Assembly (NCBI GenBank): GCA_965602675.1
Contig: CBFCZO010000003.1
Span: forward strand, 1-64,000
Origin: DATKUA01 sp965602675
GTDB taxonomy: Bacteria > Acidobacteriota > DATKUA01
Length of the DNA stretch: 64,000 bases
Direction: 5' to 3'
Shown: piece by piece, positions 51,177-59,098 of the stretch
How positions within the stretch are numbered: the first letter of the stretch is position 1
How the letters are laid out: every line of letters starts with the position of its first letter
The notes under the pieces: model-generated
Database searches by the model: none
What the model was told of the DNA's origin: nothing
What the model saw: only the letters and a program-made list of their open reading frames with translations
Program-made: the position numbers and the translations under genes

Positions 51177-53525
51177 TTAGTTGGTCGTTATTCTCGTTTT
51201 CAATAACTGGTCGGCGCGGGCGTCAAATCTGAGTGTATCATTGGCGATATCGAAAGTCAATTTGTGGTGATTCGCCTCGAGGCTTCCGCTCTCCTCCAGC
51301 TTCACGTTTTTTCCTTGTACCACAAGCACTTGCTCTGCCACGTAGTATTCCGCCTTGTCTCCGCTGATGACCTTCGGGCCGATGGTTACGCGCACTGCGC
51401 CCTGGGAATAGGAGCGCCGGATGCGTCCTTCCCCGCCAAGTTCGTAACGCAGCCGCTGGCAGGTTATCTGCATGTCGCCTTCGTCGGCCTGCACGTTGTT
51501 GACCAGACGCAGTACGCCATTCTCCTTGTCGAACTCCAGCAGTCCGGACTGGAGGCGCAACAGCGCCTTTCCAGTCTCGACATCTACAACCGACTCCCGG
51601 CGGCTCCTCCGCTGCCTGCCCTTCGCTTTCCCGGCGGCAGGCTCCTCTCCTAGCTCCTCCTGATTACCTTGACCGGCGGCACCCGCCTCTTCTGCCTTGG
51701 GGACGACGAGATTGGCGCGCACCTTACCGGTGGCGATCATCCGGCTCTCGATCATGTAGATGGTGAGCGAATCGCTGTCGATTGCGCTGTCGCCCTGCAG
51801 CACCCGCACTCCCTTGGTGTAGCGCAAGACGTTGTTGTGGTAGTCGAGATTCAGGCTGCCGGCGGCTATGCTCGTCTCCAACACTTCCTCTCCGATGGCG
51901 AAGACGTAAGGCTGTTCATCGTTTTCGGGCGGATAGAACGTGCTGCGCACCGAGCCTTCCGCGGCGAGGTCGCCGATCCCCAACGTCACAAGCATGTGCT
52001 CGGCCTTTACCTGTTTGCCTTTGTCCTTGAGCATCGGGTTGCCGTCGACCTGCAACTCATCCGTCTCACCGTTGTAGCGCGAGGTCGAGCCCGTCACAAC
52101 GGTGTCGTCCTGTGTCAGCTCGACGCCGCCGCTCATCAGCACAATGCCGAAGTCGCCGGTTTCGGGATTGATCTCGGCGTTAATATCCGGTGCGAGCATA
52201 GTTTTTGTCGGACGCTGCTCGATTTCTTGGTTTCGACCGGCCTTGGGCTCGATCGGCCGGACCACCATCTCTGAAGGCTTTTTACGGCTCGACGCACGCA
52301 AGTTGGTGAGTCCTGTTCCGCCCGGCCCTATGACTGCTTCGATCGTATCCGCACTGAGCTTCTTGCTGTTGGCTTCGCCGGATGCCCGCTGCTCGCGCGT
52401 GGGCTCCAGCTTCAGCACAGCCTTGCCCTCAGCCACCAGGCCGCTGAGTTCATTGCTTTCGCCCGTGGTGAAGTTGAGGGTCAGCCTGTTGCTGGTGAGC
52501 GATTTGATGCCAGCCGCTCTTTGAGAGAGTGAAGCAGGTTCGTCGTCCTGTGACAGGCTCTCTGTCGCTTCTCCATCGGGCTGATTGTCCCGCAGGCGGC
52601 TGCGAACACCCCTGGCAATCATGCTGGCGAACTGTGTGTTGTCGTCAGTCAGGGTCGCATCTATACGCTCCGCTCTCAGCATACCTCCCTGCTGGTTGAG
52701 CCTTACTTTCTTTTGGAGCAGGACGTTGTGTCGGCTCTGGTCGTATACCAGCCGCTGGCAATATATCTCCGTCGGCCGCTGCTCCAAAGGCAGGGTGACG
52801 TCTTCCTCAACCTCAAGGTCGTCGTCCTCAACTTCTTCGCCGCCTTCAGGCTCTTCCTCGCTCCCGGTTTCCACGGTTTCGGGCTCTTCTTCGTCAGGCG
52901 ACGGCGCCTCCGCATCGATGTCTTGTCCTGGATCGTCATTCTCTTTAGCAGGTGCCGGATTATCAACGTCAGGGGTGTAGAGGGCTTCGACGTTACCCTG
53001 TAGCTCGAGCAGTTGAGTGTCGGTGTTGTAACTAAATTCGTCGGCTTGGCCGGAAAGGTTTTTCAGCATGAAATTCACTGGTGTCTGAGTGAATATCCGC
53101 CTCTTGTTGTCGACGTAGTTGAGGGTCTTGCTGGTCAAATCCAGGCCGTCGGAGGAGACGACATGCACATCCTGAAACTCGTCCCCCTGCATCTCCATGA
53201 ATTCCACATCGCTGCCGGCAAAGCGGGTCTGAGCGACCTTGCCGGTGATCTCGACTGTGCGATCCTCGGTCGTTTGCACCATCCTGAAGTCGCGGAAATG
53301 CACCTCGCCGTTCTTGAAGTTTTCCTGCACGGCGGCTGTGACACTCACCGAGCCGATCTCAAGGAAGACGTCTTCCATCCGGCTGAGCAGTTCGCTTCTC
53401 AGCTCTGGCGCGGGCGTGTCGGTCTCGGAGCGCGTGCGCGGCGCCTGGATGTTGATGAAGACATACCACAGGAACGCTCCGAGGAAGAGCGCCAGCAGTA
53501 TCTTCACCGTTGTCGAGAGTTTCAT
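51177..53525 (-). CDS. Very large LptC-like protein with OstA/LptA-type repeats
   Basis: A 782-residue periplasmic protein anchored by one span at about residues 7-26. Residues 30-185 form an LptC-like beta domain (for example GKVAQTRFAGSDVEFMEMQG). Residues about 186-245 are a highly acidic, probably disordered linker. The remainder (about 250-782) has repeated OstA/LptA-type beta-jellyroll strands (AERIDATLTDDN, RYNGETDELQVDGNPML, SLTIYMIESRMIATGKVRANL, and others) with a second low-complexity region near 640-660. LptC is normally near 190 residues. This protein could carry LptC and LptA roles in one chain. No separate lptA lies between it and lptB. It lies upstream of lptB in the same operon. 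Confidence 0.85.
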   Translation of the reverse strand: MKLSTTVKILLALFLGAFLWYVFINIQAPRTRSETDTPAPELRSELLSRMEDVFLEIGSVSVTAAVQENFKNGEVHFRDFRMVQTTEDRTVEITGKVAQTRFAGSDVEFMEMQGDEFQDVHVVSSDGLDLTSKTLNYVDNKRRIFTQTPVNFMLKNLSGQADEFSYNTDTQLLELQGNVEALYTPDVDNPAPAKENDDPGQDIDAEAPSPDEEEPETVETGSEEEPEGGEEVEDDDLEVEEDVTLPLEQRPTEIYCQRLVYDQSRHNVLLQKKVRLNQQGGMLRAERIDATLTDDNTQFASMIARGVRSRLRDNQPDGEATESLSQDDEPASLSQRAAGIKSLTSNRLTLNFTTGESNELSGLVAEGKAVLKLEPTREQRASGEANSKKLSADTIEAVIGPGGTGLTNLRASSRKKPSEMVVRPIEPKAGRNQEIEQRPTKTMLAPDINAEINPETGDFGIVLMSGGVELTQDDTVVTGSTSRYNGETDELQVDGNPMLKDKGKQVKAEHMLVTLGIGDLAAEGSVRSTFYPPENDEQPYVFAIGEEVLETSIAAGSLNLDYHNNVLRYTKGVRVLQGDSAIDSDSLTIYMIESRMIATGKVRANLVVPKAEEAGAAGQGNQEELGEEPAAGKAKGRQRRSRRESVVDVETGKALLRLQSGLLEFDKENGVLRLVNNVQADEGDMQITCQRLRYELGGEGRIRRSYSQGAVRVTIGPKVISGDKAEYYVAEQVLVVQGKNVKLEESGSLEANHHKLTFDIANDTLRFDARADQLLKTRITTN

Positions 53526-53560
53526 CTCTATAATTCTAGCACGAAGGAGGGTTTTTCGCG

Positions 53561-54538
53561 TTAATCTCGCATATCAGAGAGTTGGTGGACGTCATCTCCG
53601 GCAATAATTGCTTCGCTGACATCGGAATCCTGTCCAATACGTGCTCCGGGGCACACAATACAAGACGTAATAGTGCAGTTTTCGCCGACATCCGCCTCTC
53701 CTAAAAAGACAACATCGCGGAGGCGACAGTTCCTCCCTACCCGGACGCCTTCGTGCAGGACGCAGTGTTCGGCGGTGCTGCCCACAACCGCTCCGGGATC
53801 GGGGATAATATTACCGCCGGATTCGGGAAGCAACCTCATTGTGGCCGCGAGCAGACGCCTGGCCGAGCCGATGTCGATCCAGCGGCCCTGGAAAACGAAA
53901 CCGCAGAGTTTCTCTCCCGCCGCGATCATCGCCGAGTAGACGTCGCGGACCGAGTCGTATATTTGCCGTGACGGTGCGAAGTCGAACCAACGCGGCTCGA
54001 TGACGTGCAGGCCTGCGAACATCAGATCCGCCCGCCAATCGGTGGGGACATCGCAGATTTCTGCGGGCGAGCCCTCAATCTGGCGGATTCTGTTTTCGAT
54101 ATCGATCAGCACCTTGCCATAACGATTTTCCAGGTCGGGGCGGAGCACCAGCGTGGCGGCAGCTCCGTTTCGATTGTGAAATTCTATCGCTTCTCGCGCA
54201 TCGATGCCGATGACAACATCGGAGTTGATGACGACGAATGTTTCCTCGCCGAAGAAATCGCGCACTTTGCCGATGCCTCCTCCCGTGCCTAGGATCGGGT
54301 CCTCATGCGAATAGCTGATCTTGACTCCCAGGCGGGAACCGTCTCCGAGGACGGCGCGGACCGTCTCGGGCAGGTGGTGCGTATTGACGACTATCTCCAT
54401 GACACCCGCGCTGCACAGGACCTCAACGCTGTGCTCAATCATCGGCGCGCCGAGGAAGGGCACAGCAGGCTTGGCCATGTAACGGCTGATCGGCCCCATC
54501 CGCTTTCCGAGGCCTGCGGCAAGGATCATCCCTTTCAT
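53561..54538 (-). CDS. Sugar nucleotidyltransferase with hexapeptide C-terminus
   Basis: A 325-residue enzyme. The N-terminal NTP-transferase domain has MILAAGLGKRMGPISRYMAKPAVPFLG, the metal loop VINSDVVIG and GTGGGIGKV. The C-terminal hexapeptide (LbH) region repeats GAVVGS, EGVRVG, GEADVGENC and GARIG. It joins a nucleotide to a sugar-1-phosphate, perhaps a MurU-type or mannose-type substrate. The ATG at 54538 is preferred; the ATG at 54529 is also possible. It heads the long minus-strand operon, 35 bases before the LptC-like gene, and is divergent from the flippase-like gene. Confidence 0.85.
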   Translation of the reverse strand: MKGMILAAGLGKRMGPISRYMAKPAVPFLGAPMIEHSVEVLCSAGVMEIVVNTHHLPETVRAVLGDGSRLGVKISYSHEDPILGTGGGIGKVRDFFGEETFVVINSDVVIGIDAREAIEFHNRNGAAATLVLRPDLENRYGKVLIDIENRIRQIEGSPAEICDVPTDWRADLMFAGLHVIEPRWFDFAPSRQIYDSVRDVYSAMIAAGEKLCGFVFQGRWIDIGSARRLLAATMRLLPESGGNIIPDPGAVVGSTAEHCVLHEGVRVGRNCRLRDVVFLGEADVGENCTITSCIVCPGARIGQDSDVSEAIIAGDDVHQLSDMRD

Positions 54539-54650
54539 CGTTGCTCGACACTCTCGATTCGCCTGATTGGCTTGCTCAATTCCTTTTCCTCCGGCCCTTG
54601 CCCGCTGGCCTGGGCTCCCGTAACATACCCGAAATTCAGGAGGCAGGGCA

Positions 54651-55637
54651 ATGTCCGGTTCCCTCAAGAAAAAATTGATTATCGGGCTGGCGCTTGGATT
54701 CCTGGTCTATGCCGCGTTCGCATTCTTCTTCGACCTTGACGAGCTCCTGCGCGCCGGCGGGACCTTTCCCTGGATCATCTTCCCAGTAATTTGCCTGCTG
54801 TCGGTGGGCAATTACATCGTGCGGCTCTTCCGCTGGAATTATTACCTCAGGAAGCTCGACATTTCACTTGGCGGACGCGAAAGCGCAATCGTCTTTTTCG
54901 CAGGCCTGGTGATGTCGATTACGCCCGGCAAGTTCGGCGAGCTGCTAAAGAGCCAGTACGTCAAGAATATCAACGGCACGGCCCGCCGCCGCACCGGCCC
55001 GGTGGTCCTGGCTGAGCGGCTCACGGATCTGATCGGAGTGCTGGTGCTGGTGTCTTTCGGAATCTTCCGCCTCAATTACGGCGAGGTCATCTTCTTCGTG
55101 GTGCTTGGCTTAATTGTCATTTCTCTTGCCGTTGTATCTTCCCGTAAGCTTTGCCTCGGCTTGCTGGCTCTTGCCGCGAAGATCCCGATCGTGGGAAAAG
55201 TTGCTGACAAATTGGAGGAAGCCTACAAGAACATCTCCGCGCTGCTGCGCCCAGCGCCGCTGTTTATTTCGACGCTCATGTCGATCCTGGCATGGGGTTG
55301 CGAGAGCATCGGATTCTATCTGGTTATAAACGCCTTTCCCGAGGTATCACTCAGCTACACCGACGCCCTCTTCATCTATGCCTTCGCCACGATAGTCGGC
55401 GCTGTAACAATGCTACCCGGCGGCTTGGGAATCACTGAGGGTACGATGACCGGCCTGATGGTTCTGCTTCACATACCGACCGCGGTCGCGGTTGCTTCCA
55501 CGTTGATCACTCGCCTGGCGACACTCTGGTTCGCCGTCTTCCTGGGCTTGATAATCACCTTCATCTGGCGCCGTCTGTTGGAGGGTGGCGGAGGTGTTGA
55601 GACCGAAGCGGACGGCACTGAATCACTGTCTTCCTAA
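54651..55637 (+). CDS. Flippase-like membrane protein, LPG-synthase TM family (copy 2)
   Basis: A 328-residue integral membrane protein of the same UPF0104/YbhN-like family as 12288. Around eight spans are visible. Conserved pieces are GLVMSITPGKFGELLKSQYVK, LAERLTDLIGVLVL and the C-terminal MLPGGLGITEGTMTGLMVLL. The AGGAGG at 54638-54643 lies seven bases before the ATG. It is divergent from the nucleotidyltransferase. Lipid transport is a reasonable guess for the family. Confidence 0.88.
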   Translation: MSGSLKKKLIIGLALGFLVYAAFAFFFDLDELLRAGGTFPWIIFPVICLLSVGNYIVRLFRWNYYLRKLDISLGGRESAIVFFAGLVMSITPGKFGELLKSQYVKNINGTARRRTGPVVLAERLTDLIGVLVLVSFGIFRLNYGEVIFFVVLGLIVISLAVVSSRKLCLGLLALAAKIPIVGKVADKLEEAYKNISALLRPAPLFISTLMSILAWGCESIGFYLVINAFPEVSLSYTDALFIYAFATIVGAVTMLPGGLGITEGTMTGLMVLLHIPTAVAVASTLITRLATLWFAVFLGLIITFIWRRLLEGGGGVETEADGTESLSS

Positions 55638-55679
55638 TATTCAAGAGTGAAAGGCACCAGCCTGGACGCTGACGCTGAA

Positions 55680-57257
55680 TCAGATGTCCACGATGGTGTG
55701 GAACTGGTGGCGGCGCCAGTTACGGTCGTCCTTTTTCGGGAAATCAGTGCGAAAGTGGGCTCCGCGACTTTCCGTTCTACGGATGGCGAACGAGGCGATG
55801 ATGTCTCCCACCATGGCCATATTTCTCATCTCCAACCATTCACGATCGGGCACGAGCAGGTCGGTATCCGCCCGAAGGGGCTTGAGCCATTCCCGCGCTT
55901 CCTCGAGAGTCGTTCCGCAGCGCTCTATGCCGACACGCCGCAGCATCAGGTCGCCCATCTTGGACCGGGTTTTCTCAAGCCAATCTTTGTCCTTGTCGGC
56001 AGGCCGATCAGCGATTTTCGGCGCGGGAGGCGCGTTGCCCGGTTGCTCAAGGGTATCTTCCAGCATCGCCTCTCCGCAGCGTCCGCCGAATACCAGGCCT
56101 TCCAACAGGGAATTAGAGGCCAACCTGTTGGCGCCGTGCACTCCGGTGCAGGCAACCTCGCCCGCGGCGTAAAGGCCGGGTATCGCTGTTCTCCCCCAAC
56201 GGTCGGTGCGCACGCCTCCCATGCTGTAGTGAGCCGCGGGAAGGACCGGAATCTGATCGGTGGCGAGGTCCAGTCGGTATTCCTGAAGCGTTTCGAAGAT
56301 CATCGGGAAGCGCTGCCGGGCGAAGTCGGGATCGAGTGCACTGAGATCGAGATATATTCGCTCGTCCCCCTGTTTGCGCACCTCGGCCATGATCGAACGG
56401 GCCACCACGTCACGCGGCGCCATCTCGGCGTCGGGGTGATAGTCCTTCATGAATCTATTTCCCTCGCCGTTGCGCAGCACGCCCCCCTCGCCGCGTATCG
56501 CCTCGGTCAGGAGAAAGTTTGGCGCTCCCGGCAGGTTCAGAGTTGTGGGGTGGAATTGGATGAACTCCATGTCCATCAACTCCGCACCGGCACGGGCGGC
56601 GATGGCGACGCCGTCGCATGTCGCGAACGGGGGATTGGAAGTGATTCGGTAGAGGCGGCCGCATCCGCCGGTAGCGAGCATTACGCGTCCCGCGAGCAGT
56701 GGAAAAAACCTGCTGGTATTAGTATCCAGCACCCAAACGCCCGCACAGCGGCCGTTGTCGTCTACAAGCAGGTCGACAGTGAATAGATAGTCAAGCAGCT
56801 TGATCTGAGGAATCGTTTTTGCCTTGGAGCCAAGCGCACGCACTATCTCGCGGCCCGTGGAATCGCCGCGGGAGTGTAGCACCCGCCGGGTGCTGTGGGC
56901 GGCCTCGCGCGTGAAGGAAAGTCTGCCGCCCTCCCGATCGAATTCCGCGCCCCAATCAATCAGTTCAAGTATATAAGCAGGCCCCTCTCGGACCATTGTC
57001 CTCACTGCCACTTCGTCGCAGAGCCCGTCGCCGGCCGCGATCGTATCTTCCTGGTGCAGTCCGATGCGGTCTTCATCGCCGAGGGCGACAGCCACGCCTC
57101 CCTGGGCCTGCTCGCTGCTCGATTCGTGGAGTGCATCCTTGGAGAGGACGGCTACGCTGCCCGCTTGCGATACTTCGATCGCCGCCCTCAGGCCGGCCAC
57201 TCCGCTGCCGATGACGATGAAATCCCAGCGGTCACTCGCAATACCGGTCGCGCACAT
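55680..57257 (-). CDS. nadB: L-aspartate oxidase
   Basis: A 525-residue FAD enzyme that oxidises L-aspartate to iminoaspartate, the first step of NAD synthesis. FAD-binding VIGSGVAGLRAAIE opens the chain. The family string SSEQAQGGVAVAL and the active-site segments HSRGDSTGREIVRAL and GLYAAGEVACTGVHGANRLASNSLLEGLVFGG are all present. The related succinate dehydrogenase flavoprotein differs in these segments. NadA and NadC are not in the window. An inverted repeat upstream may be an operator. Confidence 0.96.
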   Translation of the reverse strand: MCATGIASDRWDFIVIGSGVAGLRAAIEVSQAGSVAVLSKDALHESSSEQAQGGVAVALGDEDRIGLHQEDTIAAGDGLCDEVAVRTMVREGPAYILELIDWGAEFDREGGRLSFTREAAHSTRRVLHSRGDSTGREIVRALGSKAKTIPQIKLLDYLFTVDLLVDDNGRCAGVWVLDTNTSRFFPLLAGRVMLATGGCGRLYRITSNPPFATCDGVAIAARAGAELMDMEFIQFHPTTLNLPGAPNFLLTEAIRGEGGVLRNGEGNRFMKDYHPDAEMAPRDVVARSIMAEVRKQGDERIYLDLSALDPDFARQRFPMIFETLQEYRLDLATDQIPVLPAAHYSMGGVRTDRWGRTAIPGLYAAGEVACTGVHGANRLASNSLLEGLVFGGRCGEAMLEDTLEQPGNAPPAPKIADRPADKDKDWLEKTRSKMGDLMLRRVGIERCGTTLEEAREWLKPLRADTDLLVPDREWLEMRNMAMVGDIIASFAIRRTESRGAHFRTDFPKKDDRNWRRHQFHTIVDI

Positions 57258-57291
57258 GCGGGGACTCCACTGATCATTTTTTCCAACTATA

Positions 57292-57322
57292 TCATAAATT
57301 CATTCATATGTGTGATTTATGA
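57292..57322. promoter_or_regulatory. Inverted repeat in the nadB upstream region
   Basis: TCATAAAT (57292-57299), 15-base spacer, ATTTATGA (57315-57322), a perfect 8-base inverted repeat about 35-65 bases upstream of the nadB ATG, in an AT-rich 184-base divergent region. Operator role is inferred. Confidence 0.4.
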
Positions 57323-57441
57323 GGACCTGCAGGATGCCGATAAGAATATATGGTTTGCCTAGCCTTGATCGGTGTGCTATATAGTTATTGAATCTGTTTG
57401 TTCCTGTTTTGGCGAGTAGACGAGGAGATCATTACATAATT

Positions 57442-57744
57442 ATGAACGTCGAAGAGAAGTTGAAGGTTTTGCTGCGAGAGCTCTCCTCCGCCATCAGCCG
57501 TTCCCTTTCCACACCGGAGAATCTGGCCCGCCTGGATGTGCTGCAGAAAAGCGGATACGAGATCTATCTGATCCTTGAAGCGACCGAGGAGAATTCCGGC
57601 AAGTTGAATCCCACGCCGATAGTTCCGCTCCCTCTCCGCCCGGAACCACAGAAGACCGCCGCTCAGCAAAAGAAGCCCTTCTTGTTCGAGTTGAGCGAAG
57701 AAGACAAGGATTTCCTGCGGACGCTGAAGATTAAAGTCGACTAG
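57442..57744 (+). CDS. Small hypothetical protein
   Basis: A 100-residue protein. Residues 1-55 are helical and then beta (VEEKLKVLLRELSSAISRSL, then GYEIYLILEAT). Residues 60-80 are proline-rich, and the C-terminus (FELSEEDKDFLRTLKIKV) is a short helix. No named family is recognised. GAGGAG lies 14 bases before the ATG, rather far. It is divergent from nadB and converges on the metalloenzyme gene. Confidence 0.6.
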   Translation: MNVEEKLKVLLRELSSAISRSLSTPENLARLDVLQKSGYEIYLILEATEENSGKLNPTPIVPLPLRPEPQKTAAQQKKPFLFELSEEDKDFLRTLKIKVD

Positions 57745-57785
57745 CCAGGGATACCTGGAGACCCCGACCGCGCATTCAGCCCATG

Positions 57786-58673
57786 TTAATGGATCTTTAC
57801 TCGTATCCCGAAGTGTCGGCAGACTGCAGCTGCAATCCCCGTGATTGAGGAGATTCCATCGAAAAGCCGTTCTGCGCCGTCGCCCCAGGCAGCCAGAGGC
57901 ACATCGTTGTTCGTATGCGAGCGTGAGGATTCGTCCTCGATATTCCCGTGGTCGCTGCAAAGGGCGATGCAGTGGCGATCAAGGTCTGCTTCGGCGAGCA
58001 GTGCGGCGATCATACTGTCCAGAGAAGTTAAAACTTCTTCGGGCGAGCGGTTTATTCTCTTGTGCGCGGCGGCATCGGTGAGGAAATATTCGTAGAGGAT
58101 GAAATCGTAATCGTTGAGCATTGCCGCAAGGCTCTCCGCCGAAACTACCGGATTTTGCTCCGGAACATCGAAGCCTGAATGAACCAGCACGCGATTCGTG
58201 AAATCCTGATAGACGGCCTCGCCGGAAGGAATCTGCCATATCCAGCGCGGTTTCATGCCCGCGTAAAGCATATGCAGGGTGGTCGCGCTCATTCTGCTGA
58301 CCGGCCGGAGGAAGTAAGCCGGTGAGAAAGCGTTGGCGAAAGTAGCTCTCAGCCCGGCTCGCGTCAGACGAATGAAGATGCTGTCTTCCCTGAGTAGCCC
58401 GCGCAGCTTTCTGTTCGGCCAACCGCTCAGGTGAGCTCCCACTAATTCGGCCGTGTTGACTCCCGTGAAAATAGCAGTCTGGCCCGTGGCGCTTTGCGGC
58501 TTGCCGTCGACGCCCATGGTGGTGTCGGCGCTGCGCAATAGACCTCCCTGGTAATCGTAGCTGTCGATGGAATCCTTGTAGAAGGCCAGGGCACGCACAT
58601 CGGCCGTTTGTAACGGATTGCCCCGGCGCGCTCCGAGGCCGAGGCCGTCGATAAAAAGCAATAGTAAGGACAT
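57786..58673 (-). CDS. Alkaline phosphatase/iPGM-superfamily metalloenzyme
   Basis: A 295-residue hydrolase- or mutase-like protein. The first metal ligand region is MSLLLLFIDGLGLG (Asp9). The nucleophile region is QSATGQTAIFTGVN, the later metal ligands are LTDAAAHK and CSDHGN, and the C-terminus is short. This is the PF01676-type metalloenzyme fold shared by cofactor-independent phosphoglycerate mutase and phosphopentomutase, but it is much shorter than either and the specific reaction is unknown. The ATG at 58673 is only four to five bases after the T run of the F0 terminator, with no Shine-Dalgarno outside the hairpin. Confidence 0.78.
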   Translation of the reverse strand: MSLLLLFIDGLGLGARRGNPLQTADVRALAFYKDSIDSYDYQGGLLRSADTTMGVDGKPQSATGQTAIFTGVNTAELVGAHLSGWPNRKLRGLLREDSIFIRLTRAGLRATFANAFSPAYFLRPVSRMSATTLHMLYAGMKPRWIWQIPSGEAVYQDFTNRVLVHSGFDVPEQNPVVSAESLAAMLNDYDFILYEYFLTDAAAHKRINRSPEEVLTSLDSMIAALLAEADLDRHCIALCSDHGNIEDESSRSHTNNDVPLAAWGDGAERLFDGISSITGIAAAVCRHFGIRVKIH

Positions 58674-58676
58674 GGA

Positions 58677-58705
58677 CAAAAGGGGAAGGCGCACACGCCT
58701 TCCCC
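58677..58705 (-). terminator. Rho-independent terminator after atpE
   Basis: On the minus strand GGGGAAGGCG, a four-base loop and CGCCTTCCCC form a perfect ten-base stem (58682-58705), directly followed by TTTTGTCC and then the ATG of the next gene. It starts 33 bases past the atpE stop. Confidence 0.85.
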
Positions 58706-58737
58706 CGCCTGTTAAGCGATTTGTTGCCGGTTCCGCC

Positions 58738-59070
58738 CTACAGGGCGACCTTGACGAAGATGACGGCAAGCACGTAGAGCGCGAGCGTCTCGATTAGTAC
58801 CAGCGTGAGAATGAACGCAGTCTGCAACCTGCCGGCAGCGCTGGGATTACGGCTGACTCCCTCGCAGAAGCTCTTGACGGAGATTGCCATGGCGATGGCC
58901 GCGAACGACGAAACTATAGCCATGCCAAACGCCGACGATATGAACAGCCAAACCTGGGCGGCGCCGTCCGCGTGGCCAGCCTCGACCGTTTCCTCTTCTT
59001 GAGCAAGCGCTGGTGCTGCGATCATCAATAGTGCCAGCAGTGTGATGGGAAAGAGAAATGCTTTATTCAC
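58738..59070 (-). CDS. atpE: ATP synthase F0 subunit c with leader peptide
   Basis: A 110-residue hairpin subunit of the membrane rotor. Residues 1-23 are a signal-like leader ending in ALA-Q, then an acidic stretch. Helix 1 spans about 40-66 and helix 2 about 84-108. The ion-binding carboxylate is Glu94 in VLIETLALYVL, with Thr95 and Tyr99 in the ETxxxY pattern. The helix 1 glycine motif is replaced largely by alanine (AAIAMAIS), and Met61 occupies the Gln site of sodium-binding types. The GTG at 59070 follows GGAGG by about seven bases. It is the last gene of the F0 set. Confidence 0.93.
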   Translation of the reverse strand: MNKAFLFPITLLALLMIAAPALAQEEETVEAGHADGAAQVWLFISSAFGMAIVSSFAAIAMAISVKSFCEGVSRNPSAAGRLQTAFILTLVLIETLALYVLAVIFVKVAL

Positions 59071-59098
59071 GGTTTTCCTCCTCGCTACACCCTCAATG

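Noticed and set aside
55647..56786. Plus-strand open frame opposite nadB
   Set aside because: Antisense shadow of a full-length L-aspartate oxidase with intact motifs.
57749..57762. Terminator between the small protein and the metalloenzyme gene (CCAGG GATA CCTGG)
   Set aside because: The stem is five bases with no T run.
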